Assembly: GCA_947044365.1 (NCBI GenBank)
Contig: OX345636.1
Span: forward strand, 19,756,548 to 19,820,547
Reading direction: 5' to 3'
Length of the DNA stretch: 64,000 nt
From: Petrosia ficiformis
Taxonomy: Eukaryota > Porifera > Demospongiae > Haplosclerida > Petrosiidae
The position numbers were made by a program, and so were the translations under genes. Below are positions 42,945 to 54,426 of this stretch, in pieces. How positions within the stretch are numbered: the first letter of the stretch is position 1; every line of letters starts with the position of its first letter. Below the pieces are notes generated by a model. It was not told where the DNA came from. It did no database searches and saw only the letters and a program-made list of their open reading frames with translations.

Positions 42945-45655
42945 ATGTTAACTAACAGTTTAGGACAATTGGAACAGTTTGAAGTGGGTGGAGATGACTG
43001 GGAGTTATATACGGAAAGATTGGAGCAGTTCTTTGTGGCTAACGAGGTCCGGGAAGATAGCAAGAAAGTTGCCGTTCTCCTAACCGTCATTGGTGCAAAA
43101 GCATATGCACTATTGAGGAATCTAACGACTCCTGAAAAACCAGCGCAAAAATCGTTTGGCAAGTTGGTAAAGACGATGAGAGTCCATTTACAGCCAAAGC
43201 CATTGGTAATAGCTGAAAGGTTCAAATTTCACCAACGAACACAGAGTGAAGACGAGACTGTATCCCAGTACATAGCCGAGTTGAGAAATTTGGCTGAAGG
43301 ATGTGACTTTAAAAACTATCTCGAAGAACCACTACGAGATCAATTGGTTTGTGGGATTAAAAACGAATCTATCCAAAGAAGGTTGTCGTCTGAAGAAGGC
43401 TTTGGAAATAGGAAATAGCTGTAGGCATGGAACTTGCAGCCATGCAAGCAACGGAATTGCATATTGCAAAAAAGGGTCAGGAAACGACACAAGTCGTACA
43501 CAGACTTCAAAGGTCACCTCAGAAACCACAGACACAACAGAAGCCTTGTTATAGGTGTGGGAAGGTTGGACATTCTTCTGAGAAATGTTTTTACAAGTCA
43601 AAGGACTGTAGAAATTGTGGTAAAAGAGGTCATATTGCACATATGTGTAAAGACACAAGTCGTACACAGACTTCAAAGGTCACCTCAGAAACCACAGACA
43701 CAACAGAAGCCTTGTTATAGGTGTGGGAAGGTTGGACATTCTTCTGAGAAATGTTTTTACAAGTCAAAGGACTGTAGAAATTGTGGTAAAAGAGGTCATA
43801 TTGCACATATGTGTAAAGGTCAAGAGACTGGTAGCAGACAAAATAATGGCAAGAAGTCATTTCAATCAACAAAGCACATAGAAGAAGAAGGGCAAGACTC
43901 TGCAATGTCAATGTTTACCATCCATACGGTAGAGGACAAGTTGAATGGATGTATCTTAGTTAAACCTAATGTAAATGGAATCACGTTGAACATGGAAGTT
44001 GATACAGGGGCCACAGTCTCAATTGTTTGAGAACACATACAAACAGTGCTTTCAAAATTGCAAGTTAGCTAAGACTGATGTAAAATTAAAAACCTACACT
44101 GAAGAAAAGATGGAAGTATTGGGTCAAATACAGGTTACAGTAAAATATCAGGATCAAGTTTGTGAATTACCCCTAATAGTTGTAAAAGGAAACGGATTTC
44201 CACTTTTCGGTCGAAACTGGCTAAAAGAAATAAGGTTAAAACTGGAGTATAATAAAAAGTGTTTCAACGGAATTACAACAATTGCTCTTAAGATATACCG
44301 ATATTTGTGGAGATTATAAAGTAACCCTCATTTTGGGTTGACCAGTTTCCAGTACCAAAAGCAGAGGACTTGTTCTCAACATTAGCGGGAGGAAAGAAGT
44401 TCCAAACTTGACCTCTCTCAAGCCTATCAGCAAGTTTTGTTGGAGCCCGATTCTCGAAAATATATAACGATAAACACGCACAAGGGATTATACAGATATG
44501 ACAGATTGCCATATGGGGTAGCCTCAGCTCCTGCTATATTTCAACAAATAATGGAGAAGCTATTGCAAGGGTTGCCAAAAGTAGTTGTATATATTGATGA
44601 TATCTTCATTACAGGTAACAGTGATGAGGAACACTTAGAAAATCTGGAAGGTGTTTTTAAACAATTGTCTGAGTATGGTCTAAGGCTAAAGAAAGAAAAA
44701 TGTTTATTAATGCAACCATCTGTTGAATATCTTGGCTATATTATTGATTTAGAAGGTCTACATGCCACTCCAAAGAAAGTAGAAGCCATTTTGCAAGCAC
44801 CAATACCAAGAAACGGTTAGTAACTTATTGTTGTAAATTTATAAAAAAATTTCTCTACGATAGCAGCACCGTTAAATCGATTGTTGTGCAAGGATCAACC
44901 ACGGAGATGGGAAAACAAGTGTGAAAATGCTTTTACTGAATTTAAAAATAAATTAGCTTCTACAGAAGTATTGGTACATTACGATCCCTCTCTGCCATTA
45001 AAGTTGGCTTGTGATGCCTGAATAGGAGCAGTAATTTCACATATTCCTGATAAAACTGAGAAACCAATACCTTATGCGTCAAGAACATTAACTTCTACAC
45101 AACGAAATTATCCACAGATTGAAAAAGAGACTCTTGCCCTAATATTTGGTGTAAAACGATTTCATACCTATTTATACGGCCAAAAATTTACCTTGGTAAC
45201 AGACCACAAGCCACTGTCTACAATTCTTCATCCAAGAAAAAAGCACTGCCAACACTAGCAGCTGCCAGAATCCAGAGGTGGGCCATGTTTCTTTCTGCTT
45301 ACCAATATAACATTGAATTTCGAACTGCTTCAGAACATGCAAATGCAGATTGTTTTTCTCGCTTGCCTTTTACAAATGCTGATACAAAACCTCCTACATC
45401 AAAATCATCTATGTTTAATATTCAACAGATAAATATCCTTCCAATCACTGCTCAAGATCTAAAACAAGCTACAGAAACTGATTCAGTATTATCTAAAGTA
45501 ATTATATATCTTCAAAATGATTGGTCAGACAAAATTCTTCCAGAACTGAAACCTTATTTTTATCGTAAGGATAATCTAACTATTGAAGCTGGATGCTTAA
45601 TAACAGGTATTAGAGTTATTGTTCCAGAAGTATACAGAAAGCAAGTTCTACTGGC
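42945..45655 (+). pseudogene. Ty3/gypsy gag-pol, frameshifted, 3' truncated
   Basis: In order: gag capsid (MLTNSLGQLEQFEVGGDDW...), broken near 43400; two CCHC zinc knuckles (CYRCGKVGHSSEKC and CRNCGKRGHIAHMC), duplicated by a 166-bp repeat; aspartic protease (VDTGATVSIV) with a frameshift at about 44020; reverse transcriptase with LDLSQAYQQ, VASAPAIFQQ and YIDDI, but with the N-terminal fingers deleted near 44320; RNase H ([24 protein letters not shown]) with one stop and one frameshift; then a linker to KPYFYRKDNL. It ends before the integrase zinc module, where unrelated sequence starts at about 45650. Not functional. The integrase fragment at 35.2 kb is from a different copy. Confidence 0.9.
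43486..43817 (+). repeat. Exact tandem duplication of 166 bp in gag zinc-knuckle region
   Basis: The block starting GACACAAGTCGTACACAG at 43486 recurs at 43652 without visible change. 166 is not a multiple of three, so the second copy is read in another frame than the first. Both copies encode both CCHC knuckles. Confidence 0.95.
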
Positions 45656-46662
45656 TGGAGCTGCTGTGCTTTTTTTGTCTGGATTCCTATCACCTAGAGA
45701 CAATAAAATATGATCCTAACTTTTCAAAGAAGAGTATGCATCCTAAACTTAGAGACTTTTATTATAACTGTATGTTACTTGAATTAGCAAGTCCAAGGCA
45801 CACATTTGTCAATCAGTTTGTGAAAACACGAATATTGGTGTTAGTTCTAATATATAATCCAATACATAATCCTATATCAGAGTCCATCTTTTATTTCTAT
45901 AAGAATATCTCCATAAACAGTTTTTTTCATAGCCGCCATAGATTTCACCTTATTATTGGTGGGTATATATGCTTACATTCCATTCATTTTGCTTGCTGCA
46001 CGAGACCAAAAGCTACTGATAAGTAATTTGTTGTTTATCAAATGCTGAAATGAAATATCTTGTAGAGTGAAAATCAAACTCAGACTCAGATTAAAAATGA
46101 AGAGCATGTTCAAGAGCCTCCAGTAAGTAATTTGTTGTTTACACACATGGAAATAATGAAATGAAATATTTTGTAGAGTGAAAATCAAACTCAGATTAAT
46201 AATGAAGAGCAGCCTCCAGTAAGTAATAATTTGTTGTTGTTTATACACATGCTGGAATAATAAAATGAATGAAATATTTGTAGAGTGAAAATCAAAGTCA
46301 GATTAATAATGAAGAGCATGTTCAAGAGCCTCCAGTAAGTAATTTGTTGTTTACACACATGGAAATAATGAAATGAGTGAAATATTTTGTAGAGTGACAA
46401 TCAAACTCAGATTAATAATGAAGAGCAAGTTCAAGAGCCTCCAGTAAGTAATTTGTTGTTTACACACATGGAAATAATGAAATGAAATATTTTGTAGAGT
46501 GATCGAAAATCAAATTCAGATTAATAATAATACAGAACATGTTCAAGAGCCTCCAGTAAGTAATAATTTGTTGTTTATACACATGCTGAAATAATAAAAT
46601 GAATGAAATCTTTTGTAGAGTGAAAATCAAAAATGAAGATCAGCAATAAAACATAACTAACA
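45649..46662 (+). CDS. Fragment of an unrecognised (membrane?) protein gene ending in a micro-exon array
   Basis: Directly after the gypsy truncation an open stretch reads FYWLELLCFFCLDSYHLETI then KYDPNFSKKSMHPKLRDFYY and ELASPRHTFVNQ. Later, after CATAG, a hydrophobic segment AIDFTLLLVGIYAYIPFILL ends in phase 0 (DQKLL) exactly at the place homologous to the donor of the array units, though GT is AT there. Then come six tandem exon-like units (46066-46122, 46177-46218, 46284-46334, 46393-46443, 46498-46555, 46619 on). The first four are 57, 42, 51 and 51 bp, all whole codons, encoding variants of SENQTQINNEEHVQEPP. Unit 5 is frameshifted by four inserted bases. Unit 6 stops after SENQK, and AATAAA follows at 46645. 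Join between the first block and the membrane exon is not resolved. Confidence 0.4.
46019..46640 (+). repeat. Tandem array of exon+intron units (105-121 bp)
   Basis: Six units, each TTTTGTAG | AGTGAAAATCAAACTCAG...GAGCCTCCA | GTAAGTAATTTGTTG followed by an intron of 54-65 nt. The acceptor and GTAAGT donors are preserved in units 1-5. A half unit with a mutated donor (ATAAGT) lies before unit 1. Confidence 0.92.
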
Positions 46663-47640
46663 AATGATGGATGTTAATAGAAAGCATTTAAAAATTGTTT
46701 GTATATAGTATGTGAAATCTCTTCATCTTCCTATTATATGTGCATATGTTGTCTAAATACACACAATAATTATTAACAATAATATTAAAGAAGTTTGCTG
46801 TGGTTTGAAGTAGTTCATCACATTCGAACTTCTCTGAACTAATCATGTGGACTACATACACATCATTAATGATCAAGTAGAGTAGTTGAACGAATTTCAA
46901 TACATTCGAACCTCTTTTAATATTAATGTATACTAATGATGTGTACAAAGTACTCAATGAACTAATGATATGGAATGAACACACATGAATACTGATCACA
47001 TTAAAACAACCAATCAGATCAAGCAAAATAGCTGGTGATGACATTACTTGTTCCTGACCTTTTTACTGGACAATTTCATTGGCCAGCAATTGGTAGGAAT
47101 AAATCTGATTGGTTGGTATGTTGGCGTAATAAAACACTTATAGCATCCTTTACTGCGCATGTGTGTTTGAACATAGCACTTGGGCGGGGCAATAAAGGTC
47201 TTGTTAACTCTGTATATCACAAAAAATACGATATCAGAGACATATGAATGGGAAGAATTTGTATTTGTATTTGTATTTGAAATACAATTTCAGTATTTGC
47301 AATTCTATTTCAAAATACAATATTGTAAACAGTATTTTGTATTTGCATTTGTAATTGTTTGTTTTTTTTTTTTTTCATTTTTTAAAAGTATTTGTATTTG
47401 TAATTATTGACCCAAGTATGGTAAGGCAAGAACATTGTATGTGATTGTTTAACAATTCCCTGTAGTTCGAAGATCTACTCACATCATCGCTTCCTGACAT
47501 TGTTACACACACACATGTGTTTTGTTTCTTTTACTTTGCTCTTCCTGGATGAATTATATTTAACATACATAACAATACCCAATAGCAGCAGCCTAGCAAT
47601 CATATGAACAGGAAAGGGTGTGAGCAGAATAATTAATTTG
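46663..47640. other. No gene seen
   Basis: AT-rich sequence with several TTCGAA-containing motifs (46830-46910) that anticipate the satellite downstream, and a (TTTGTA)n-like region at 47255-47410. Short open frames have no recognisable content. Confidence 0.5.
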
Positions 47641-47649
47641 CAATTACTA

Positions 47650-48900
47650 ATGTCTAGTTGATGTGATGTTGAACTAGTTTGAACATAATTATACAGTAAC
47701 TGATTTCAAGTGGTTATGTATATACATTGTATATATGACATTATATGTTTATATACACATATATGAGGGTGGGGTAAAAGGTTTGAATGTTCGAACCTCT
47801 GTTTGTTTGCTGCACATTTTTAGCTGAATTTCTACCTTCAAAGCTTTGCCACACTTGCTTTGATATTTTGAATATGTGCACTTCTAGTGAAGAATGTGGG
47901 TGTGTTCCTGTAAAGTTGAGGCTGTGTTGTTGGCTGCCTTTGTCTCATTTCTCAGTCCAGCAATGCTGAATCCAAGTAGAAACAGTGACAGGAACAAGAC
48001 TAGTGCTTGTTATAAAGCAATAATAATTGATAAAAATACTTGCGAACCTTTGAATATTGTTTGTTATTGCTTTGAATGTTGTTTTGCAACCTTCATTCCA
48101 GCCCTAATATATATATATATATATATATATAATATAACATTGCGTGTACATATTAGTTTGTATGTACAGTGTATGTATATGACATAAGGCATGGTAATTT
48201 GGACACAAATTTAGTTTGCATATACATGTAGCCAAATTCACACTAGTCGCAAGTACAGTTACTGTATATGTTCAAACTAGTTTGAACATATACAGTAACT
48301 GAATTCAAGCGCTTTGAAAGTGTCGAAGTTGTTTGAACATATACAGTAACTGTATTAAATGTATTGTATATACACATCACATGTGATTAATTTCAAGTTG
48401 TTCGAATGTGTTGAACTAGTTTGAACATATACAGTAAGTAACTGTATTAAATGTATATACACATCACATGTGATTAATTTCAAGTGGTTTTAAAGTGTTG
48501 AACTAGTTATTGTACTCTTCTATAGCTCATTAATAATTAATATTGTACTCTTCTATATGTTACTAGTACTCTTCTATAGCTTACTAATAATTAATATTGT
48601 ACTCTTCTATAAGAGAGAGAGAGAGAGAGAGAGAGTCTTTCTCTTTCTATTTTTCTCCTATTACACTAGTGCAAAGTAGTTCGATAGCTTCAAACCACTT
48701 AAATGTTTAATTGCATGGTTCAAATCTACTTAGAACTAGCATAATAATAATAATAATATTAATATACGATTAATTTATAGCGGTTCGAAGGTGTTGAACT
48801 GCTTCGAACTAGTACAGAATGCATATTAAATGCATGTACTCATTACATATGACTGATTTCTAAGTAGTTCGAAAGCATCAATTTATCCATTACGATATTT
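47650..48900. repeat. Degenerate satellite of about 85-bp units
   Basis: Recurring order: GTTGAACTAGTTTGAACATA, TACAGTAACTGTATTAAATG, TATACACATCACATGTGATT, AATTTCAAGTGGTTCGAAAG. Five or more diverged units are interrupted by a (TA)n run (48107-48132), a GTACTCTTCTATA repeat (48510-48610) and a (GA)n run (48612-48636). Confidence 0.65.
48256..48301. repeat. Perfect 46-bp palindrome
   Basis: CAGTTACTGTATATGTTCAA + ACT is followed without spacer by its exact reverse complement. The centre is ACTAGT. It lies inside the degenerate satellite, where one unit is inverted onto the next. Confidence 0.97.
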
Positions 48901-49251
48901 GTGCATGCACAGTGACTTGTGTAAGCCCCTAATATTAGTAGGTTTGGATTGTTAGTAATATTGAAATCACCTTTTATTTGTAGCTCCTGTCATTTACTTC
49001 ACCATTTTTTCAAGTAGTTTGAAAAGAAATGATATTAAATGTTTTATAATAAATGTTTTTTTTTAAATCAACAATCTCACTTTGAAATATAAATGTAAAA
49101 GGATTTTACGTTAAAATTCTTGTATTAGTTTTATTTCAAACAAGCCAGGATTCATTGTAAAGCTGTGTGGATCTCCAAATTTTTACTTCCCTTCTCTAAT
49201 AATATGTAGCTTGGCTCAGTTAGTCTTAGTGTCAATAAATAAGGTTCACAA

Positions 49252-51005
49252 CTATTCTATTCTTTTCTCCATTGTATCCTTTGTGATAAACACCTTCGCC
49301 ATCTCGCCAGCAACTTTTTCCATATTGCCCAAGAGTTGGGCCAAAGGACTTTTAACATGATCTAATTTATTTTCACTTGCCATACCACTAAGGGTTACGT
49401 ACTCTTCTGTTTCCTCTGTTTCCATATTCTCTTCCACTTCCACGTTACGTTGGCAAAGGTCAGGCTTCGAACTTGAAAACATGGAAATTGCTCGTGTATC
49501 CTTGCTTGTATTTGTATATACACAAAAATCTTTATAATCCAAACTGTTTTCTATATACTTCTGGAGTTGCAAACACAAAGAACATCATTCAACATTTGTT
49601 TTGGAATAGAAATCTCATCTAGAGCTTTAAACTCCCCAACACGTGACTTCGACTTCATATATACTATGGTCATATCCAAATCTAGTATCGTTTCTATGCA
49701 ACTGTGAGAAGGCAAAATTTTTTCAGTTGGTGATGTAATCGTTTGGACTAAATTGAAATGAGTATTCATGTCTGCATCAGTGGCTGCAACTGGCTTATCA
49801 AACACATAGAAATACGTAGGTGGGTTCCTTCTCATATAAGTCCAATAACCTTCAGTGCTGCATTGCACTGACTTATAAAATTGACCTAGCATCGCGTCAG
49901 CTTGTGATCCTTTAAACACTGCTGGATGTAAAAGGGTATAAGCCAGTGTATAACAATAACAATGCATGGTGGTGCAAAATTGAAACTTTGTTGGTAGTGC
50001 AACACTACCACAAAAAGGCCTAACAAGAACACTGGTATAAACACTGGTATAAACACTCACCTTTGTCATCTGGAATGGCTCCCTTTATTTTTCTCTTCTT
50101 TTGAACTATATACCGTAGATCAGGTTTTAATTGCGAGCATCTAATAATTGCGATTTGCGAGGTTTTGTAGAGCTCGCAATCAATTGATTCGCAAGAAAAA
50201 GATTACGCAATGAATAATTATCACATGACCATGTGGCAACATGGCTACCTCGAGTGTCAAATCTAACAAGTGATTATATTCTACTAGTACGAGTCTTCGT
50301 CGATATTTTAAGCCTGTGACAAAACTACCATCACACAGCCAAACTGAACTCCCGGCAAATGTTCTTCGAGACATTAATCAGGCTGTAACAGCGGTGTTAC
50401 AGAGAGAAGCTGGAGGAAATGAAGAAATTAGAGAATCCAGAAAACGAGGTGAGAAGTTTACCTATACTCAAGCGTGGAAGGAAGGTGATGCTGGGAGAAC
50501 AACTTGATGAAAAAGTAAAAAAATACATTGTGGCATTGCGAAGTGCTGGACCACACCCCTAGCCATCTTCAGGTTGGGGGAGTGGTTTGTTTGTCCAATA
50601 TTAACAAACGCAATTATTGGATTCGCAATGTATCTTGAAAACCCTCGTTCGCAATTATTCAATCACGCAATTAATACCCAATCTACGGTAACACAGAGAA
50701 AGATATACCCAGACTATCACCTAATGTCTCACCAGCACTAAACAGTAGCACACATCATTGTACTTACTATGTTTGCTCTGCTGCTGTTTCAGCTTCACCT
50801 CCTCTCTCAGGTAATTCTCCTTCATTCTCAGGTGATTCTCCTTCTTTCTCAGGTCACTCTTCTCTCTCAGATGTTTTATCGTATCTGTATCTGTATCCTT
50901 AGTTTTCATAATCTCCTGCTCAATTTTTTTAATATCGTCCTCTACACTTTGAATTTTTATCTCTAGTTGCTGAATCATAGCTTCCTCATTTCCAGAAGTA
51001 GCCAT
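49252..51005 (-). CDS. Unrecognised spliced gene with N-terminal coiled coil
   Basis: Exon 1 51005-50768 starts MATSGNEEAMIQQLEIKIQS and is a charged coiled coil of about 70 residues (heptads; KKENHLRMKENYLREEVKLK). Exon 2 50105-50061 reads IQKKRKIKGAIPDDK. Exon 3 starts 49921 (AVFKGSQADAMLGQFYKSV) and runs to a stop at 49551. Phases 1 and 1 join correctly. Exon 3 continues GYWTYMRRNPPTYFYVFDKP and SRVGEFKALDEISIPKQMLN. The frame then shifts by one base near 49570 into a second open stretch (YIENSLDYKDFCVYTNTSKD ... EVEENMETEETEEYVTL) ending at 49252. That shift could be a sequencing error, a decayed allele or an unseen intron. A minus-strand AATAAA lies near 49133. I do not recognise the family. 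Intron 1 holds a MITE. Confidence 0.55.
50111..50690 (+). mobile_element. Internally deleted pogo-type element, 580 bp, TA-flanked
   Basis: Ends TACCGTAGATCAGGTTTTAA and the inverse of ATTAATACCCAATCTACGGTA, with ATTGCGA-rich subterminal repeats. Inside are pieces of a DDE_1-type transposase: YFKPVTKLPSHSQTELPANV near 50310 and, after a deletion, VRSLPILKRGRKVMLGEQLD EKVKKYI near 50460. These match the same positions of the DDE_1 gene at 40.6-41.1 kb (KKRGRQVLLGKNLDQKVHVY). This supports a pogo-family origin with TA target duplication. Confidence 0.75.
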
Positions 51006-51141
51006 TTATTTCTTCGCTGTGGTTGGTTATATGATACTTACAGCGTTCTTCCTCCTTTTTTTATTGAAACTCTTGCTACCTTTGTTATTATTTAGAAAAG
51101 GAAAACAACTATTACTTGGGGCATTCATATTTAGTGTACAA

Positions 51142-51240
51142 GCATCTGTCCGGAGTACAGAGTGTCGTGGGTTCAAATCCCACTTGAGGCAACTCTCATT
51201 TTCATTTTTCCATTACCTCAGGTGTCTTTCTTTCTTTCTA
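51142..51240 (+). mobile_element. SINE copy 2, 5'-truncated
   Basis: It starts inside the tRNA-like core (GCATCTGTCCGGAGTACAGA), keeps the B box GGGTTCAAATCCCAC and the CAGGTGTCTTTCTTTCTTTC tail. The A-box half is absent. Confidence 0.75.
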
Positions 51241-51334
51241 CATCTCTGATAACATCATGTATATGCTTAGGTTTGGTGTTGGTGTCTTTGGTGGTTTCAT
51301 TACCTCGGCCTTCACCTAATGCCTAGTGTTCAGT

Positions 51335-51486
51335 TAGCCTGTTCATACAGACGTATGAGATGTTTGATTCAGACCCTGCCAGCTGAGCTGCCTTGGTAGC
51401 GCATCTGTCCGGAGTACAGAGTGTCGTGGGTTCGAATCCCACTCTCATTTTCATTTTTCCATTGCCTCAGGTGTCTTTCTTTCTTA
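51335..51486 (+). mobile_element. SINE copy 3
   Basis: Leader (CCTGTTCATACAGACGTATG, GATGTTTGATTCAGACCCTG), a tRNA-like core with a short deletion in the D-arm region, anticodon-type stem TCTGT/ACAGA with loop CCGGAGT, B box GGTTCGAATCC, and a TTTC tail. Same family and orientation as copy 2. Confidence 0.8.
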
Positions 51487-51489
51487 CAT

Positions 51490-53912
51490 TCCTGTGGTTT
51501 TATAGTCAAAGTTAATGAGCAGATTTATAACAGTTATGCAAAAGTTCATGTTTCTCAGCTCTAATTAATAACCATACCCAGCATATGCACAAAGCCAAAT
51601 ATTCACATACCCAAATTTTTAAATATGAATTAACGGTAAAAGAAGCGAAACATCGTTAAAGATACAGTAATGCTAAACGTGGACAAAATATTTGTGTTGA
51701 TGATCGCAAGGAACATAAACATAAAATTCTTCTCTTAATCAGAAAGAATAAAAAGTTTATTGTATCTTATGTGATTTCTTTACTGAATGATCTAATTGCT
51801 CATAATTTGAAGTGACGCTTTTTAAAATTAAATTGATAGAAAACACAGACTGGAATTGAAATGGTTAGCAAGGGCACACAGAAGTATATCGTCATTTTTA
51901 TGATCCAAATATTCATGAAAGAAAGAGGAGGAAGATAAAAAATACAAATACGATGAAGAGTACATACTAGACTCTAGCTACAAGGGTCCAGTGTATCAAT
52001 CATAACCATACAATGGAGGGGTATTTATCACTGGCTTTGTGTTGAGTTTCATTTGCAATTCTCTTTTACATTATGTAGCATGCATGATTTTTATCTGAGA
52101 TGTCTTACCTACCTATTCTTCATAGGACAAATCGTTGCACACACAAACACTTTTTCCAAGGCTATAATGGCTTGGTTCATGTCATTTTATATTTACAACT
52201 TGGAATACCCTAAACTAATACTCTCCCTTTTCATTCAAAAAAAGAATAATGCAACAACCAATATTAAGAACTTTACTCTCTTCTCTTTATGTTGGTTTAA
52301 GATTGCTAATTTTATTGGTTCGAATAGATTTTCATTTGGCTTAAATCTACTTCTAACTCATTTCATTTTTAGGAGTATTAGTTTGTTCAAAACAACTGAA
52401 TAATAAATTGAAATAAACTTTTATTGGCTTAAAATTACCATAATTTATAATTCTTGATTCGAACTTGCAAAACTTGCTGTTGAAATAAAATTTTCACTGG
52501 TTAGCTCAGTTTCAATTGTTTTAACCTATAAAAAAGATTAGAATAATCAATCATTTTTACTGTGTATAGTGTTTCTCTCATTCTCGATTTATGTGAAGAA
52601 TTCAATTGAAAATGTGTATTGGAGATCCTCAAACTACAAAACTACTTCATCACTTTCCTGAAATTCCATTAAAGTAAGACCAAATTCTGTTCATATAATA
52701 TCCTTTTTTCCATAAAGAGAATTATACGATGGTAGAAGATTCGAGTCACCATCAGTTGTTTCTAATAGTAGAATGTTTTTGTAAACGAGTTGTCAAAAAA
52801 GACAGCAATGTTGTAGCAAAAATCATCGCAAAGTTTTATCAGTAATACTATTATATACATAAGAGTATACAACAGTTATCGTATGTATATATGTATATAT
52901 GTATAATTATATATATATTGTATGTGTACTTATTTTCCGTTGATCAACATAATTTAGAACTAGGAGGGATTGAAAAAAAATCTTGTCATTAGGAAAAGTC
53001 AAGTGTCTCGCCAGATAAGTATATGACAGTCATGAACTTGCCAAACACTGGTGCACAAGAACAAGGACACGTTGGAAGTAATGACTTTTGTTTTAGAAAG
53101 GTTAATTGTCACGACTGCATGTTCATGAACTACTTTATTTCATAAGTAATCTCTATCTCTCTCTAGGACTCTTGTACAATCCTTGTTATATAAGGTATTT
53201 CACAGAAAACATAATTACTGACATTTATGATGTACTTCTATCAATTATAATGTTATTTGATTGTTATTGACACATGCATTGTCACAGTTATAAATGATAC
53301 TCTCCATTTGCAATCCACAAATTGTCTTTGGTTACTGAAAACATGTCACTGGATCACTATTTACACACAAAATCTCCTAATAGAAAATTAGTGTTTGTGT
53401 TCATTGATCTTTGTAGAGGGCCCATGATAGCAATCTCACTATCATGGTACTGGTTAATGTGCTTATACATGTAATTAGACAAAACATCACGGTAGACTTA
53501 AATGTTTAAAAGATTCATCAGTGAGTTAAATTATGGATAATATATGTGTATAACAGGCATGTATGGCTTTGACTCAGGGTAGTTAACTTTATTTTGCAGA
53601 CCTCTTACATATAATGGTATTGGTTTCTTGGTGCAGGGCCCTGATAGCAGCCATGTTGAATCAGTTGTTTGATGAATCTGATCAGAGATTGTTGATAGAA
53701 ATCCAGTGACATCCTTAAGTGATATTGTTGTTGTACCGAATCCAAAACCAAATCTATCAAAAAGAAAGTCGAAAAAGGTCTTAATTCTAAAGCAATATAC
53801 ATTACACATAGAAATGTGCTATAACAACTAAAAGAAGAGGAAGAGGAAAAGAAAAGTTAAGCTAAACCAGGTAGCAGGTCACAGAATATGTTATTGATGA
53901 TGCCATTTGCCT
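51490..53912. other. No gene recognised
   Basis: AT-rich. A 116-codon open frame at 52053-52403 and a 92-codon frame at 53809-53531 (minus) have no recognisable motif, no splice context and skewed composition, so they are not called. A TATATG-rich microsatellite lies at 52885-52920. Confidence 0.45.
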
Positions 53913-54186
53913 AGTGTTGTTTTAGTGTGAGAATAATGACCACTTTTAGTTATAGTTATAGTATGACTTAGTATAGTTTATCAGAATTTTAGTGTAGTTA
54001 TACTTAATCAACTAAGGTAATATTACTAAAAGGGTTTAAGTTTTAGTTAAATAAAAGTGACCATTATTGGCCAATTTTCATTTTAGTTAGTTATCGTTAT
54101 TTCAGTGGACTTGTGATGTAGTTATAGTTTAGTTAACGATGCATTACTAAAAATGGTTTTAGTTATAGTTAACTAAAACAACAATA
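53913..54186. mobile_element. MITE rich in ACTAAAAC, second copy (inverted)
   Basis: GTGTTGTTTTAGTGTGAG at the left and GTTAACTAAAACAACA at the right. It shares AATAATGACCACTTTTAGTT with the inverse of the 24803-25089 copy. No clear target duplication here. Confidence 0.6.
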
Positions 54187-54259
54187 CATTAGGGGTGTTT
54201 GTAAAACCTGGACTCTGGACTGGACTGGACTGGATAGTTTACAATTAACTGAAACCACG

Positions 54260-54426
54260 ATGGTGGATGATGAAATAATAATTATATCAAGCAATGAAGA
54301 AGATCTGGTGTTTGTACTAACCCCAATGAAGCGTCCAGCGTCACCGCAGTCAGATGATGAGTGTGTACCAGATGAATTTGGCCTGTGTTTTGAACCGTTG
54401 CCAGAAAGTATGTCGTGTAAAAAGAA
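54260..54426 (+). CDS. First exon of an unrecognised gene with a SUMO-interaction-like motif
   Basis: An ATG-initiated open stretch of 55 codons ends at a consensus donor AA|GTGAGT. It begins MVDDEIIIISSNEEDLVFVL: an isoleucine core IIII followed by serines and acids, the layout of a SUMO-interacting motif. It continues with acidic QSDDECVPDEFG. Just upstream are tandem GGACT repeats. A piggyBac element starts 167 bp into the intron, and no second exon was found. It may be a disrupted host gene. Function not assigned. Confidence 0.4.

Noticed and set aside
52053..52403. 116-codon plus-strand open frame
   Set aside because: No homologous-looking motif, Phe/Leu-rich as expected from AT-rich DNA, no splice or polyadenylation context.
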